In this document: positions 1 through 8,900 of the stretch, piece by piece | How positions within the stretch are numbered: the stretch's first letter is position 1 | How the letters are laid out: every line of letters begins with the position of its first letter | Assembly (NCBI GenBank): GCA_017857855.1 | Contig: JAFMCI010000020.1 | Span: 1-32,539 of the forward strand | DNA: 32,539 bases | DNA from: Bacteroidia bacterium | GTDB taxonomy: Bacteria > Bacteroidota > Bacteroidia > NS11-12g > UBA9320 | Reading direction: 5' to 3' | The notes under the pieces: generated by a model | The model's input: only the letters and a program-made list of their open reading frames with translations | Database searches by the model: none | What the model was told of the DNA's origin: nothing | Made by a program: the position numbers and the translations under genes

Positions 1-876
1 AAAACACTTGCACACTTGCTTAAATACGATTCTGTACAAGGTAAGTTTAGCGGCACAGTAGATTATAACGAGGAATTCCTTATCGTGAATGGCATTAAAA
101 TACACGCAACTGCAGAACGTGATCCAGCTAACCTTCCTTGGGCAGCACTTGGCGTTGATGTGGTTCTTGAAAGCACAGGGTTTTTTACTTCTCCTGAGGG
201 AGCAGGTAAACACTTAGAAGCAGGTGCTAAAAAAGTAGTAATCTCTGCTCCAGCAACCGGAGATATCAAAACAGTGGTTTTGGGCGTAAACGATGATACA
301 TTAATAGGTGACGAAACTATCCTTTCTAACGCTAGCTGCACGACTAATTGTCTTGCTCCTATGGTTAAAGTGCTAGATGATTTAATTGGTGTAGAAAGCG
401 GCTTTATGACCACTATACACTCTTATACCAGTGACCAACGCTTATTAGATGCTCCGCACAGAGACTTAAGAAGAGCGCGTGCAGCAGCACTTAATATTAT
501 TCCTACTAGCACGGGTGCTGCTAAAGCTGTTGGGCTAGTATTGCCGCACTTAGCCGGCAAACTAAACGGTAATTCATTGCGTGTACCAACTCCTACAGGC
601 AGTGCTACAGATTTTGTAGTAACCTTAAAAGGGAACACAACCGTAGCAGACGTAAATGCAGCATTCAAAAAAGCTTCTGAAACAAATCTTAAAGGCATTT
701 TAGAGTACAGCGAAGATCCACTCGTTTCTTCTGATATTGTGGGAAATCCTCACTCGTGTATTTTTGATGCAGATACCACTATGGTTCAAGGTAATACAGT
801 TAAAATAATGGGTTGGTATGACAATGAAGCTGGTTACAGCAACAGGGTAGCTGATCTTATTACCAGAATAGGGTAA
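1..876 (+). CDS. gap: Glyceraldehyde-3-phosphate dehydrogenase, 3' part (5' end outside window)
   Basis: This enzyme oxidises glyceraldehyde 3-phosphate to 1,3-bisphosphoglycerate with NAD(P) and phosphate in glycolysis and gluconeogenesis, in the cytoplasm. The reading frame is open from base 1, and the first residues ([18 protein letters not shown]) match an internal part of the family. About 40 N-terminal residues, including most of the Rossmann dinucleotide motif, therefore lie before the window, and the TTG at 16 is not the start. The catalytic cysteine is in SNASCTTNC (codon 337-339). The catalytic histidine follows in [10 protein letters not shown], then the [10 protein letters not shown] phosphate-site segment and the C-terminal [11 protein letters not shown] signature. 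A strong terminator follows 22 bases after the stop. Family assignment is certain; only the 5' end is missing. Confidence 0.97.
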   Translation, partial: KTLAHLLKYDSVQGKFSGTVDYNEEFLIVNGIKIHATAERDPANLPWAALGVDVVLESTGFFTSPEGAGKHLEAGAKKVVISAPATGDIKTVVLGVNDDTLIGDETILSNASCTTNCLAPMVKVLDDLIGVESGFMTTIHSYTSDQRLLDAPHRDLRRARAAALNIIPTSTGAAKAVGLVLPHLAGKLNGNSLRVPTPTGSATDFVVTLKGNTTVADVNAAFKKASETNLKGILEYSEDPLVSSDIVGNPHSCIFDADTTMVQGNTVKIMGWYDNEAGYSNRVADLITRIG

Positions 877-898
877 TTAGCAACATACACTATTATCT

Positions 899-932
899 AA
901 AAACGGCAGCACTGAAGTGCTGCCGTTTTTTT
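899..932 (+). terminator. Rho-independent terminator of gap
   Basis: A perfect 10-bp inverted repeat (CGGCAGCACT at 904-913, AGTGCTGCCG at 916-925) is flanked by an A run (899-903) and followed by seven T (926-932). It ends gap transcription before the Nramp-family gene. Confidence 0.93.
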
Positions 933-995
933 ATGCTGTGTTGGGATATAATCAGTTAGGATTTGGGTATCCAATCAAATTGCTATTTTGGCTGC

Positions 996-2192
996 ATGGT
1001 TTCTAAACTAAAATCGCTCGGACCTGGGTTACTCTATGCAGGTGCTGCTATTGGCGTTTCGCACTTGGTACAAAGCACAAAGGCTGGCGCTCAATATGGA
1101 TATATTCTCATTATCGCAATAGTATTAGCACACCTCTTTAAATATCCGTTTTTTGTACTCGGACCGCGATATGCCGAACGAGCAGAAGAATCACTCGTGT
1201 CAGGATACGCCAAAATAGGTAAGTGGGCCGTAGTACTTTTACTCATCCTTTCTCTCAGCACTATGTTTACGGTGCAAGCGGCTGTGACATTGGTTACCTC
1301 CGGCCTTATTCAGAATATGGGGGTTCCATTACATCCAGCTTTATTATCATTTGGCTTATTGACGGTTTGTTTAGCAATCCTGAGAATTGGAAAGTTTAGT
1401 ATCTTGGATAACCTCATGAAGGTTATTATGATCGTGCTCAGTATTTCTACACTTGCTGCTTTCCTGCTTTCATTTGGGATGGAGCGTGAGACAATACCTG
1501 CTGCAAAAACGGTATTTAAACTAACCAATAAAAATGATATTACTTTTTTGCTAGCTTTTGTCGGCTGGATGCCAGCGCCGTTAGACTTGGCCATATGGCA
1601 TAGCATCTGGACCCTATCTAGTGGAATAAAAAAATCTAAAGGAGATTTCGATTTTAAGGTAGGATTTTATGGGACAGCCATTTTAGGCGTGTGTTTTTTA
1701 GTACTTGGCGCCAACACCATGTACGGTACAAGAACAGTTCTAGCGGCAAGCTCGAGTGGTTTTGCAGCTCAGTTAATAAATGCGTTTACCAGTTGCTTAG
1801 GTGGCTGGTCGTACGGCTTAATATCGATAGCTGCATTTACTACCATGTTTAGTACTACACTTACCTGTTTTGATGCTATGCCAAGAGTTATGCAGCATAT
1901 AAGCCAAGAGTTGAATTTGGGTAACGTGCTAAAATCAAGTCTGCTTTGGCAAATCATACTCTATTTAGGCACCATGCTTATATTGACCTATGCGGTAAAT
2001 AGTATGAGTCAGATGGTAAACTTTGCTACAATTATGTCGTTTATCACCGCTCCTGCATTAGCTTTGCTTAGTTATCAATTGGTAAAACAAAGTCCATATG
2101 AATTGTGGTCTAAGGGCGAAAAGAGGTTAGCCGTAGGAGGCATTGTTTTTTTAATTCTTTTCTCCATTATTTATTTGTTACACTTTTTATAA
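996..2192 (+). CDS. Divergent Nramp-family membrane transporter
   Basis: A polytopic inner-membrane protein of about 398 residues with roughly 10-11 hydrophobic helices, resembling the Nramp (SLC11) divalent-metal transporters. The N-terminal GPGLLYAGAAIG...STKAGAQYGY aligns with Nramp helix 1. However, the canonical metal-binding DPGN is replaced by G20-V-S-H23, and the helix-6 MPH motif reads MPAPLDLAIWHS. The usual Mn/Fe ligands (Asp, Asn, Met) are thus absent, so a different substrate such as another cation, or no metal at all, is possible. I chose ATG 996 because the consensus GPGLL segment begins nine residues after it; an upstream TTG at 963 adds only a non-conserved extension. It stands alone between a terminator and an 86-bp gap. 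The family call is fairly sure, the substrate unknown. Confidence 0.75.
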   Translation: MVSKLKSLGPGLLYAGAAIGVSHLVQSTKAGAQYGYILIIAIVLAHLFKYPFFVLGPRYAERAEESLVSGYAKIGKWAVVLLLILSLSTMFTVQAAVTLVTSGLIQNMGVPLHPALLSFGLLTVCLAILRIGKFSILDNLMKVIMIVLSISTLAAFLLSFGMERETIPAAKTVFKLTNKNDITFLLAFVGWMPAPLDLAIWHSIWTLSSGIKKSKGDFDFKVGFYGTAILGVCFLVLGANTMYGTRTVLAASSSGFAAQLINAFTSCLGGWSYGLISIAAFTTMFSTTLTCFDAMPRVMQHISQELNLGNVLKSSLLWQIILYLGTMLILTYAVNSMSQMVNFATIMSFITAPALALLSYQLVKQSPYELWSKGEKRLAVGGIVFLILFSIIYLLHFL

Positions 2193-2278
2193 AACAACCT
2201 TAAAGTATTCCCCATTTATTTTTAAAATTTGCTACTGAAAATGAATAGGCTCAAACTAGATTTTAATCAATACCATAT

Positions 2279-2821
2279 ATGAAAGGCAAGGTACTTATTT
2301 CGGAACCATTTTTAGCAGACCCCAATTTCAGTAGATCTGTGATATTAATTACTGAACATAACGCTAAAGGCTCTTTTGGATTCGTGCTGAATCAAAAAAC
2401 AGATTTAATGGCCAATGCAATTCTCGAGGAACTTCATCTCGTAAATCAAGCTGTATATAGCGGAGGTCCGGTGGACCCTCAAAGCTTTCATTGTCTCCAT
2501 ACGTACGGCCATATACAAGATGCTATTTACGTATGCGAAAATGTCTATTGGGGTGGAGACTTCAAGCAAATCTTTGAGCAAATAAAGCAAGGATTGATAG
2601 ATCCCATAAATGTTAAATTTTTTATTGGCTATAGTGGTTGGGGCCCGCAACAGCTGGATGACGAGTTAACAGAAAATGCCTGGCTTTTAGGTGACTTAAA
2701 GTCTCAAGATATTTTTGATTCCAGTATAAATGACCAAGATTTATGGAAACTAGCTATCCGAAATCTTGGGGGTCAAGTTTCTCTCTTGGCTAATTCCCCT
2801 TTAGACCCAAACTTGAATTAA
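2279..2821 (+). CDS. YqgE/AlgH family protein (UPF0301)
   Basis: A 180-residue soluble protein of the YqgE/AlgH family. The diagnostic N-terminus is visible: KGKVLISEPFL.DPNFSRSVILI..H...GS.GFVLN, followed by the V.SGGPVD segment (Y-S-G-G-P-V-D, about residues 59-65) and the FIGYSGWGPQQLDDEL block (about residues 116-131). The length is typical. AlgH is named for an effect on alginate production in Pseudomonas, but no biochemical activity is established for the family, so no function is assigned here. ATG start; no clear promoter in the 86-bp upstream gap. The downstream gene is 33 bp away with its own predicted -7 element. Confidence 0.93.
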   Translation: MKGKVLISEPFLADPNFSRSVILITEHNAKGSFGFVLNQKTDLMANAILEELHLVNQAVYSGGPVDPQSFHCLHTYGHIQDAIYVCENVYWGGDFKQIFEQIKQGLIDPINVKFFIGYSGWGPQQLDDELTENAWLLGDLKSQDIFDSSINDQDLWKLAIRNLGGQVSLLANSPLDPNLN

Positions 2822-2826
2822 AACCC

Positions 2827-2834
2827 TAACTTTG
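2827..2834 (+). promoter_or_regulatory. Bacteroidota -7 element for the four-helix membrane protein gene
   Basis: TAACTTTG matches TAnnTTTG, 20 bases before the ATG at 2855. No TTG was found at the 19-21 base spacing expected for the -33 element. Confidence 0.5.
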
Positions 2835-2854
2835 CAACTTTAAAACGATTAAAA

Positions 2855-3313
2855 ATGGATAATACACTTTTACTTACTGTACATAGCGTACTAAGATGGG
2901 CTGTGTTGCTTTTTGGCCTCTATGCCATTACTAAATCAGCAAGAGGTTTGCTTCATAAGCAAGACTTTACACCTAATCACAATATGGCAGCTACACTGTT
3001 TATTGCGAGTGTGCATTTGCAAGTAGTTATTGGTTTATTGTTATATGTGGCAAGAGGTTGGGCATCTAGCTTTGCTAACATGGCTGAAACAATGGGCAAT
3101 ACAACGCTCAGATTTTGGAGTGTAGAGCATGTATTTGGGATGGTACTAGCAGCTGTTATTATACAAATAGGTCGTACAAAAAGCAAAAAAGCGGTTGAAA
3201 CTACCCGAAAACACAAAATAGCACTGATCTATTTCACAATAGGTCTATTGCTCATATTGGCTATGATACCTTGGCCGTTTAGAGCAGACATAGGTAGAAG
3301 CTTATGGCCTTAA
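2855..3313 (+). CDS. Four-helix membrane protein of the Bacteroidota 'cytochrome B'-labelled family
   Basis: A 152-residue integral membrane protein with four predicted helices (about residues 7-26, 44-65, 90-107, 121-140). It has conserved histidines within or next to helices (H10, H54 in HLQ, H93 in VEHVFG, H120 in RKHK) and the ending MIPWPFRADIGR. Databases often label such Bacteroidota proteins 'cytochrome B'. The paired intramembrane histidines make haem binding conceivable, but there is no classic cytochrome b motif, so this is inference. It sits between a yqgE-like gene and a UPF0158-like gene; the latter starts 19 bp downstream and is probably co-transcribed. Family recognition is good, function unknown. 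Confidence 0.75.
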   Translation: MDNTLLLTVHSVLRWAVLLFGLYAITKSARGLLHKQDFTPNHNMAATLFIASVHLQVVIGLLLYVARGWASSFANMAETMGNTTLRFWSVEHVFGMVLAAVIIQIGRTKSKKAVETTRKHKIALIYFTIGLLLILAMIPWPFRADIGRSLWP

Positions 3314-3332
3314 ACATATTTAATATTTTAAT

Positions 3333-3689
3333 TTGAAGATAGAAACACTAAACGCAGTAGCAGAAATTCTGGGAAATGGTTACAAATGCTATGTAAATGC
3401 AGTAACCGAAGAAGTTTTTTCTGCCGAAAACATTGACGTTGAAACCAGAAAAAATAATGATTACCAAGAGTTTGTGCCGCTAGAAGGTTCAGTAACCTTT
3501 GGTATCATGAAAGATTATGTAAGTTCGGTTGATAATTTTGAGCATCAAAGTGAGCTCATGGAAGCATTAAGCTATGAGCAACCTTTTCTTACTTTCAAAA
3601 GGAAAGTATACGCTTTGCACATAGCAGATAGCTGGATTGCCTATCGCAATCAGCAGATCGTACACATGTTAGAAAATAAGACCAGTTGA
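3333..3689 (+). CDS. UPF0158-like protein of unknown function
   Basis: A small soluble acidic protein of 118 residues. The arrangement (FGIMKDYVSSV, a short helix with L.EAL, then PFLTFKRKV...SWIAYRNQQ) resembles UPF0158, whose members share a PF..FK....W..F/Y pattern. No catalytic motif is visible. The frame has a stop at 3321-3323 and no ATG before residue 59, so the only sensible start is TTG at 3333. It lies 19 bp after the four-helix membrane protein gene. A role is not known for the family. Confidence 0.65.
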   Translation: MKIETLNAVAEILGNGYKCYVNAVTEEVFSAENIDVETRKNNDYQEFVPLEGSVTFGIMKDYVSSVDNFEHQSELMEALSYEQPFLTFKRKVYALHIADSWIAYRNQQIVHMLENKTS

Positions 3690-3752
3690 TAAGGAACCTG
3701 ATCTTTTCCATTATAATTAATGCAAAACTTTTAAATCTCTAAACCTGCTGCT

Positions 3753-3760
3753 TATTTTTG
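3753..3760 (+). promoter_or_regulatory. Bacteroidota -7 element for the PorV/PorQ-like gene
   Basis: TATTTTTG matches TAnnTTTG, 10 bases before the GTG start at 3771. This would give a very short leader; no -33 TTG is evident. Confidence 0.4.
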
Positions 3761-3770
3761 CCATCGTAAA

Positions 3771-4766
3771 GTGCGTTTATCTAACCTCATATTTTTAGTC
3801 GTCTTATCCATAAGTTCATTTGGCCAACTCCTACCTAATTTTGGAGGTCAAAGAGCAGGACTCTCAGCACTTAGCTTCTTAAAGAATGATTTAAATCCCA
3901 CTTCTTTTGGCATGGCTGGAGCAAGTGTCGCCAACAAGGGAAACTTGTATAGCGGTGAAAATAACCCTGCAGCATTGGTGCAAATACCGAATACAGGCAT
4001 AGCGTTGAGTAATTATACCGTTGGGGCGGGTGTTCAACAAAGCTTTATGAGTTTTGGGATAAAACTAGCGTCGGAAGCGGTTTTAGCATTCTCGGTAAAC
4101 TCACTAAATAGCGGAGCGATGGAAGTGCGCACAGAATTTGAACCTAATGGAACTGGACAGCAGTTTTATGTCAACAATACAGCGCTTGGCCTCAATTATT
4201 CGCAGAAATTATCAGAAAGATTCAGTATTGGAGTAGGTTTAAAGTACGTTTACGAAGGTATTTCGACGTATAAAAATCATACAGTATCCGGCGATATTGG
4301 TTTCTTGTATAATACAGATTACAAGGATTTAACATTTGCCGTTGTGGTAAAAAACTTTGGGGGAAACTCACAAATGAGTGGAAGTGACGTAGAAGCGGAG
4401 TATAACCGCACCTTTGTGTCACTGGATAAATATACCACGCCTACGATTTTTAAAATGGGTTTTTCGTTGGTGCCTTATCAAACGGAAACTAAAAAGTTGC
4501 TGGTCGCTGCGGAGTTAAATCACCCTAGCGATAATGCAGAAAATATTCGCTTTGGAACGGAATACGGTTTGCGCGATCTTCTATTTATTCGACTTGGATA
4601 CAAGCTAAGTGTAAAAGGTCAAAATTATCCTACAGCAGGCCTTGGCGTTAAAACGAGAATTGGAGTGCACCCCATGTACATAGATTACGGTATTAATCCT
4701 ACCAACAGTATGGGTGTCCAACATATTTTTGGAATTCACATGCCATTTAATAACGACAAACGCTGA
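3771..4766 (+). CDS. PorV/PorQ-like outer-membrane beta-barrel protein
   Basis: A 331-residue exported protein. The signal peptide (about residues 1-18, ending SSFGQ) is followed by a FadL-like PorV/PorQ N-terminal pattern: GQRAGLSALSFLKNDLNPTSFGMAG..V....NLYSGENNPAAL corresponds to the usual 'LK.G..AR..GMGGA......N....NPAGL'. The rest alternates hydrophobic and polar residues as amphipathic strands and ends in a barrel-like C-terminus. PorV and PorQ belong to the type IX secretion system, but this broad family also has members with no known link to it, and no other T9SS gene is in the window. GTG start at 3771. Its stop overlaps the next start (TGATG at 4764-4768), so the barrel and the lipoprotein are probably made together. 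Confidence 0.78.
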   Translation: MRLSNLIFLVVLSISSFGQLLPNFGGQRAGLSALSFLKNDLNPTSFGMAGASVANKGNLYSGENNPAALVQIPNTGIALSNYTVGAGVQQSFMSFGIKLASEAVLAFSVNSLNSGAMEVRTEFEPNGTGQQFYVNNTALGLNYSQKLSERFSIGVGLKYVYEGISTYKNHTVSGDIGFLYNTDYKDLTFAVVVKNFGGNSQMSGSDVEAEYNRTFVSLDKYTTPTIFKMGFSLVPYQTETKKLLVAAELNHPSDNAENIRFGTEYGLRDLLFIRLGYKLSVKGQNYPTAGLGVKTRIGVHPMYIDYGINPTNSMGVQHIFGIHMPFNNDKR

Positions 4767-5959
4767 TGATAAAACTAACGACATATGCGGGTTTGCTGTG
4801 CAGTATCTTTTTACTAGTTGGCTGTGACGGATTTTTAGGTAAAAAAACGAACACAGATTTTATTGAAATACCAACATACAGCCCGAGAGAAGTTGCGTAT
4901 GTTCCTGTGCAACCTGCTTTAACCGGCTTTGTGTCTCCTGTAGATATTATTGCTGGATTTGATGAGCTAATTTACGTGGTAGATGATGCTACAGAAGAAA
5001 TTATATCCCTAGATGAAAGCGGAAAAATACTAGGCAGAATAGAGGTGCAAGGCGTAAAAGCAATAGCTCAAAACCGTCGCCTGGATCTGCTTGCTATTGG
5101 CAGCGTAGACATTTTAAAAGCAGGCGAAACACTTACTTTTACGTGTATTTATAAAATTGATATGCACGGACCGGGTAATGCCTTTGGTTTGCAATACGCA
5201 CAAGTGGTTGATACTATAATTCATCCTTTTTATTTTAAAAGTACTTACTCGTCTTCAGACAGTAAGGTTCAGTTTAATAAAATAGCGATTCTCGAAGATA
5301 ATCGATTTTATGTAACCCGCACGGGCACAGATAATAATGCTCAAAAATTTGGAGGACCTGATGATGCAGTTCTGCTTTTTGATGCAGATGGCACCTATCT
5401 AACTCCTGTTTCTGTAAACACCCCAAGTGGCTTATTTAGAGATTATTTTAAGAAACCTATGGGGATTTCTAGTTTTGTGCAACCTCCTCAAGTATCTGCA
5501 GGTGGTCCTGATCATTTTGTATTCACCTCAATAGCTGAAAACACTTCTATTAAAGTACAAATTATTGATTTCATAGAAACAGATTTTGGAGCTAACTACG
5601 AACCTAGAATTCTTGTAGAAACAGATACCACCGTGGCAGATGGTAACCTAACTACCCCTGAAAGATTTTCTCAGCCAGTATCTACGCTGGTTACAGGTGA
5701 CGGTTCTAACTATATTTTTGTGGTGGATAAAAGTAAAGATTCACTTTATCAATTTACGGTAACTGGACTGGAAGGCGTAAAACCACCTACAGGTGCAGCA
5801 AGCACCAAATATCAATTATCTAGCTTTGGCGGCAGAGGTGAGGGACTTTCTCAATTCAATTCGCCAAGCGCAGTGGCGTATAAAAATAGAATTATTTGGA
5901 TTTGCGATACCGGTAACGGGCGTATTCTTCGATTCAAATTGACTACAGATTTTCAATAG
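4766..5959 (+). CDS. Lipoprotein with predicted NHL/beta-propeller repeats
   Basis: A 397-residue lipoprotein. The N-terminal hydrophobic segment ends in a lipobox, L-V-G-C with C20 as the lipidated residue. The body has repeated blade-like segments such as 'F.SPVDI..G.DE.IYVVDD' near residue 55, 'PMGISSF' in the middle and 'LSQFNSPSAVAYKNRIIWICDTGNGRILRF' near the end. These resemble NHL or 6-bladed propeller repeats, which usually mediate binding. It overlaps the preceding PorV/PorQ-like gene by one base, which suggests a barrel-plus-lipoprotein pair in the outer membrane. After the lipid Cys comes D-G, with K26-K27 further on; surface or periplasmic location is not decided by the sequence. 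No enzyme activity is evident. Confidence 0.8.
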   Translation: MIKLTTYAGLLCSIFLLVGCDGFLGKKTNTDFIEIPTYSPREVAYVPVQPALTGFVSPVDIIAGFDELIYVVDDATEEIISLDESGKILGRIEVQGVKAIAQNRRLDLLAIGSVDILKAGETLTFTCIYKIDMHGPGNAFGLQYAQVVDTIIHPFYFKSTYSSSDSKVQFNKIAILEDNRFYVTRTGTDNNAQKFGGPDDAVLLFDADGTYLTPVSVNTPSGLFRDYFKKPMGISSFVQPPQVSAGGPDHFVFTSIAENTSIKVQIIDFIETDFGANYEPRILVETDTTVADGNLTTPERFSQPVSTLVTGDGSNYIFVVDKSKDSLYQFTVTGLEGVKPPTGAASTKYQLSSFGGRGEGLSQFNSPSAVAYKNRIIWICDTGNGRILRFKLTTDFQ

Positions 5960-5968
5960 TCAGACACG

Positions 5969-8900
5969 CTAGTTCTTATTAGCAGGCGCATCTTTTTGTC
6001 TTCTTCTTAAGTGAAAATTGTCAAACTGGTATCGGTAGTACAAACCAACACCGGTGGTATTTACGTTGGTAATATTGCCAAGCGTTGGGTCGTTTGCCTG
6101 TTTCTGAAAGCCTCGAACCTTGAGTGATCCGTCTTCGTTTATGTCATATTTAACACTGATGTCATACGGTCTATTTTCTGCCGTAACTGCATCTACCGAA
6201 AAAGATACTTCTAATCGGTCATTCCAAATTTTACGACGGAGAGAGAGTATCAACTCTGCTTGGCTTTTATAAGTGCTTTGATAATCTACTCCAACCTGCC
6301 ATCTGGTATCGAGTTTTCCTAGCCAATTATTTAACTGGCTGCTGGCAAAATCACTTAAACTATTGATCCCAGTATTGGCAGCGCCGGCTTCAACGAGAGC
6401 GCTATTGGAGCTTGCAGAACTAAAGCTTGGAGGGATAAAAGTGCCTAGTACCAGCAATGCAAAAACTTGCCTATCTAACTCTTCTTGATCTAATTTTATG
6501 CGATCTATTACAGTATTTAATGCGCTAGAAGCACTGCCACTTAAACTATTTTGAGTGGGAAAAGTAAGGTCAAAATCAACTATGGGGTTAAACAGAAGTC
6601 CGGTAAGTTTTAAGTTGCAATCTACAGGAATAGCCTGGTTATAGGCATCTAACTCGTCGGCGGAAACAGAGCCTGCCATGAGTGTGCTCGGTACAGGATA
6701 TTCTCTTTTTATCGCATCTAAATTTATTTGGGCGTTATAAGGATTGCCGTCCCAGAGAAGGGTGCCGCCTTGCTTTACCGTAAAGTACTTATTGATTAGG
6801 TCCAGAGCTGTAAATAGGTAACTCCCTCTGTCTATGGTTAAACCTCCATACATGTTAAAATCACCGTAGGTGTTAATTTCCATCCTTAGATTTCCATGAC
6901 CAGCAGCCTCTATTTTATCGCCTAGTAATTCATCAAAAACCATTTTAATATTGGCGTCGTTGGTTATCTCAAAGTTAAAGTCCATCCGCACACCGGCTTG
7001 AGCTTTAATAGTGTTACTTACACCATTATTGTCTGTTTTTAAATTGACAAACTGCACATAGCTCAACTTTCCGCTAGATTCTGATGTTTCAAGGGGAATT
7101 ACTATTTCAGTGCCTTTTCTGCTTTTGGCATTTATGGTAAGTAAGATGTCATCCAAAGGGCCTGTTATTTTCATGTTGCCGTCTACAAAAGCAGTACCGT
7201 AAAAGAGGTCGTTATCTTCTTTTCTGGTATTCATTATCTCAAAATCAAGTAGGTCTTTAAAGTTTAGATTAAAGATGAAATCTTGAAAACTGCTGTGTGT
7301 CACCTCCCCAACTACTTCAGCTTTTTTTCCAAACCTGTCGGTTATTTCGGATTTAATTATGCTAAAAGAACTGTAATCAATGTCAATTATAGCATTCCCG
7401 GTATAGTGAGTTTGCATATAATCCACTACAAAATCAAGGCTGTCTAGCTCCATAGTGCCCCGTAATTGTGGACTTGTGAGCGCGCCAGTTATGCCTATTT
7501 TAGAGGTACTAAAGCCACTTATTTCAGAGGCTAGTCCTGTTAAGTATTTTTCAAATGGTTTTATACTACTGGTTTGAGTGGTTAGTTGTAGGTTCAGGGG
7601 AGATTTTTTGCTATCGAAATTGATATCTCCAGCAATTTCCATATCGTTAAGTAAACCACCTGTTATTTTTCCATCTATGGTTACGGCAAGTAAGTCGTCT
7701 TGGCTCGTACTTTTTAGATTTAAATTACCTAGTGTATCTTGGTCTAATTGCAAGTCTTTGACTATTAAATCAGCTTCAATAATAGGAAATCCATCTCTGT
7801 CAGAAATATCGATGTAGCCATTGGTTGTGCCTTCTATTTTAATATCGTAACCTGCCAAGAAAGGAGTAAGATTACTGAGTTTAAAATTGGATAAATTGGC
7901 ATTGAGTTTATTCGCATTTAGACCTATTGATGCATCCAAAAAGAGAATTTCTGCACCATTTCTAAAATCGAAATACCTAAATTCTGTTATGTTGTTGCTG
8001 TGAATTAAATTTGGAAATACAGTGTTTTTAAGTTCCCAAGACTTATCATAAATATCTACCTTGGTGTTGTCCAGAAATACAATTGCACTATCATTTCTGT
8101 ATAAGAAACGCCCAGCAAGAGCAATATCCAGGACATTGTCTTTTTTAGAAGTGGTTTCAAAAATAACTTCACCATCTTTTACAAATCCATGGGCATTTAA
8201 TACATTAAAGATAGTACTATCATTTTGTATAAGTCCTCCAGTGTTTATGCCAAAGTTAATAGGAGAAAGCTCTCCACCATTCTTGAGCGTAAGGCTGACA
8301 AATGGACTCGAAATGGCATCGTAACGAAGATTGGTAAACTTGTTTTCTCCGTTAATTTGACCAAGAATGTGATTGTAAGTAACGTCCAAACTCGCGCGGT
8401 CAAAGCTCACAGAGCCTAAAAATTCTTTAAATACAGGCTGAAATTGATCAATCGAGACGGTAACTCTTACGTTTTTACTGCTAAGGATTTTGTCAGGTTT
8501 GGTAAATTGTGAAGGGTAGATAATATATTTCACAAAATCAATTAGAGCCTCAGATTCTGAAGGGTAAAAATCTCCTTCTATATTGATTTGGGCTAAGTCA
8601 CTAACTAGCGTATAATTCCTTTTGTTCTCTGATAAATTAGCGGTGAGTAATATGTCTTTTAGCTTGTAGTTTCTGCCCTCTTTTAAAAGATTAAAACTGT
8701 CAAGGGCCACAGTACCACTTAAGTTGTCTAGATTATTGCCTGCAAGGTTGACATCTCCCGTAAACTTCACAAAATTGTCTATGTTATCTAAACCTAACAT
8801 TTTAAGATTAATCCCAAAAACATTCGCCTTAACGGCTATTTCGGGAATCTGCTTGCTGGCGTCTAACGTCCCATTAAAATTGAAGTTGAAATTAGGATCT

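Noticed and set aside
3771-4766. Full type IX secretion locus
   Set aside because: Only one PorV/PorQ-like barrel is present; no PorK/L/M/N, Sov or CTD proteins were seen.
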